Below, piece after piece: positions 62,198-64,000 of a stretch of DNA of 64,000 nucleotides (position 1 is its first letter; every line of letters begins with the position of its first letter). Origin of the DNA: Timema cristinae (Eukaryota > Arthropoda > Insecta > Phasmatodea > Timematidae); assembly GCA_039000515.1 (NCBI GenBank), contig JBCFYV010000001.1, forward strand, positions 12,625,928 to 12,689,927, in the 5' to 3' direction. The position numbers and the translations under genes were made by a program. The notes beneath the pieces were generated by a model that had not been told where the DNA came from, ran no database searches, and saw only the letters and a program-made list of their open reading frames with translations.

Positions 62198-62661
62198 TGT
62201 CGCAGGGTTGGAAGGGTTGATATTTGGTGGTGTCACCTCTGGCTAATTTGATTACGGTAACTTGTGACGTCAGCTCAGTATATATGACGAGGGAAGGGGG
62301 GTATCAAGGGGAGGTTTGGAGACCGCTTTATTAACTACTACAACTACGAGCCTAACATTGTGTCACTCCGGAACACGTACGTTGTACAGTCTTGTTAGAT
62401 ATGATACAGACCTGTTGATAACACCACCACTAGTAGTAGGTGCAGGGCTAGTCCATCTCGCGATGTTAAGCTTGTTGTGGACATGTTATCGTAGTCGAGT
62501 GGTTCGGATCGCAGTGTTGTTGGAACTTAGACCTTCAGGTTACACCGTGTCAGATATTATCGAGTTTAATATCCTGATAAATTCGTGGCTTAATTATTTA
62601 CGGTTATGATGAGATTAAATTGAGTTGTAGTCACAGTCCAACTTTTCACATGAAGAGTCTT
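62198..62661. other. Unassigned sequence
   Basis: A 97-codon frame (62316-62609) has no recognised motif. Confidence 0.4.
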
Positions 62662-62672
62662 TTACAAAATAC

Positions 62673-62963
62673 AGACCCGCCTCGGTGTCGTAGTTGGCTA
62701 ACGCGCTAGACGTGTTGAGCTTGACTGCTGAGGACGGGGAGATCGAGGTTCTAATCTCGTTCGGGTGAACTGGGGGTGGTTTTTCCTAAATGGTTTTCAC
62801 TCTCCCTCCACGCAAATCGGGTTCACTTCCTTTAATTCAACCTTCCCAATTCCTAATCCATTAGCGTAATTAGTACTTAAAGCGTATAACCCGAACGGGT
62901 AGTAAGACCGGTGCTAAATATTATAATAATAAATAATAATAATAATTATTATTATATTTATTA
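62673..62963 (+). repeat. L1 SINE, full length
   Basis: Head CCCGCCTCGGTGTCGTAGTT (A box G to T), B box mutated to GGTTCTAATC, tail I CCCGAACGGGTAGTAAGACC, AAT/ATT tail. The perfect 11-bp duplication TTACAAAATAC is at 62662-62672 and 62964-62974. Confidence 0.95.
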
Positions 62964-62996
62964 TTACAAAATACTGACATGTCTATTTCTTAACAG

Positions 62997-63214
62997 GGTT
63001 ATACTACCACCTCTAATTACTCTATTGTGTCAGGTATGAATAAGGTTACACATAAATAAAGTGTACCCGCATTTGCTTGCAAGGAGAGTGGAAAGCCGTT
63101 AAGGAAAAAAGCTACCATAAGTACTCCTGACTCTGATCGAAACCCCGATCTCCACGTCATCGGCAGTCTGTTCTGTTGCAAGAGTGACGCCTTAGACCAT
63201 GCAGTCACCAAAGT
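62997..63214 (-). repeat. L2 SINE with the hAT target site intact
   Basis: Tail I blocks (GTGTACCCGCATTTGCTTGC), inverted B box GATCGAAACCCCGATC, then GGCAGTCTGTTCTGTTGCAA, GAGTGACGCCTTAGACCATG and CAGTCACCAAAGTGG. CCTTAGAC is uninterrupted. Confidence 0.8.
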
Positions 63215-64000
63215 GGATTGTGTCTTGTTGCGGTCATCACTGATAACATTTAACTATATTATTGTTATTTTACAGTTATTGTTAATATATATATATATAT
63301 ATATATCAAAAGTAAAAGCCGAATAACACATGACTTGACGTATGAATACGTTGAAAGTAAATTGCTTAACTTCTTCTCTATGTCAACTATGGTTCTTCCT
63401 AGCAAAATTAGACTCTATTTGTTTATTCACGCTCTCGCCCCTAATTGAGGGCTATTGGCTCCTGGGACAACACTTACGGTGAACTCCGAATCTCCCGTTT
63501 ACCCCCCTCTAGTGAGATTACAAGCAGGGCAGTATCTCAGACTTGTTTAAATGACATGGCTCTAACGATCGTGACCACAGCACGAGGTGCTCTGTCCTAT
63601 TTTCCCCCCTGACCCAAGAGTTGAATATTGTCCTGGAATGAGAACACCCCCTCCCCCACCCTCCCTCACCCGAACCCCGGTTCATGCGTTACTCCATATC
63701 CGGGATACCACGTGTGTACACACACAACAGGACCATTTTTCAACCGGCTGACAGCTTGTATGGCGGGCTGCAGAACCTCGGGAAGGGAGGGGTAGCGAAT
63801 GTCACCGTGGAATGAAGTCTGGGATATTCTGCTCCCTTTTGTGGGAGGGGGTGTCAATATACATGTGAACCTCCCCTCTTAAACCACCTCCCCTTCTAGT
63901 CTGTCTGATAAGCTGATACCGGCGTGTAAAAACTACTACATATGTTGTGTTTGGGGGTGACGTGGGGTGGGGAAGGGGGGTGAAAAAATCCTCCATAACG
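63215..64000. other. Unassigned sequence with TA microsatellite
   Basis: TA run at about 63286-63306. C-rich and G-rich stretches follow. No gene seen. Confidence 0.5.

Overview
This 64 kb window reads as gene-poor nuclear DNA of an animal. There are no operons or ribosome binding sites, and outside tandem arrays I see no long conserved reading frame. The sequence is AT-rich and dominated by tandem arrays, tRNA-derived SINEs and short terminal-inverted-repeat DNA elements. The mix of several tRNA-headed SINE families with common 3' tails and many non-autonomous hAT-like elements fits an invertebrate, and I lean to a lophotrochozoan such as a mollusc. That lean is weak because no host gene is recognised. 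The region could be intergenic or a very long intron.

Layout. 1-7.5 kb holds an old SINE, a 67-bp satellite (745-2877), a hAT-like copy (3955-4633) and a 66-bp satellite (5905-7383). 8.9-12 kb is a nest: a tRNA-Leu-like SINE is split by a hAT-like element (9335-10737), which itself carries a small MITE and another SINE. 12.4-17.2 kb holds a 32-bp array, a 1.57-kb AT-rich dispersed element and an Ac-like hAT MITE with a perfect 8-bp duplication. 18-31 kb is SINE-dense, with further hAT-like elements at 22785-23259, 28138-28952 and 30749-31977. 32.7-44.3 kb has seven tandem arrays (34, 37, 115, 20, 50, about 30 and, later, 134 bp units) and a 1.8-kb hAT-like element (37564-39381). 46412-50808 is bounded by matching 14-bp inverted ends next to TTAA and contains nested SINEs and the 134-bp array. 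51-64 kb is mostly unassigned sequence with scattered SINEs, plus one possible HYR-like exon near 54.1 kb.

How the parts fit. Two SINE tail types are visible. Tail I contains a short hairpin, ACCCGAACGGGT, and is shared by a young tRNA-Leu-like head (L1), an older tRNA-Leu-like head (L2) and a tRNA-Pro-like head (P). Tail II is shared by two other heads. Target duplications of 11-16 bp flank the L1 copies, as expected for LINE-driven insertion. The most striking pattern is that two different hAT-like elements sit at the same point of the L2 SINE, the GTCTAAGG of its A box, and a third hAT-like element elsewhere is flanked by that same octamer. Coordinates of repeats were read by eye and may be off by a few bases; older copies are less certain.
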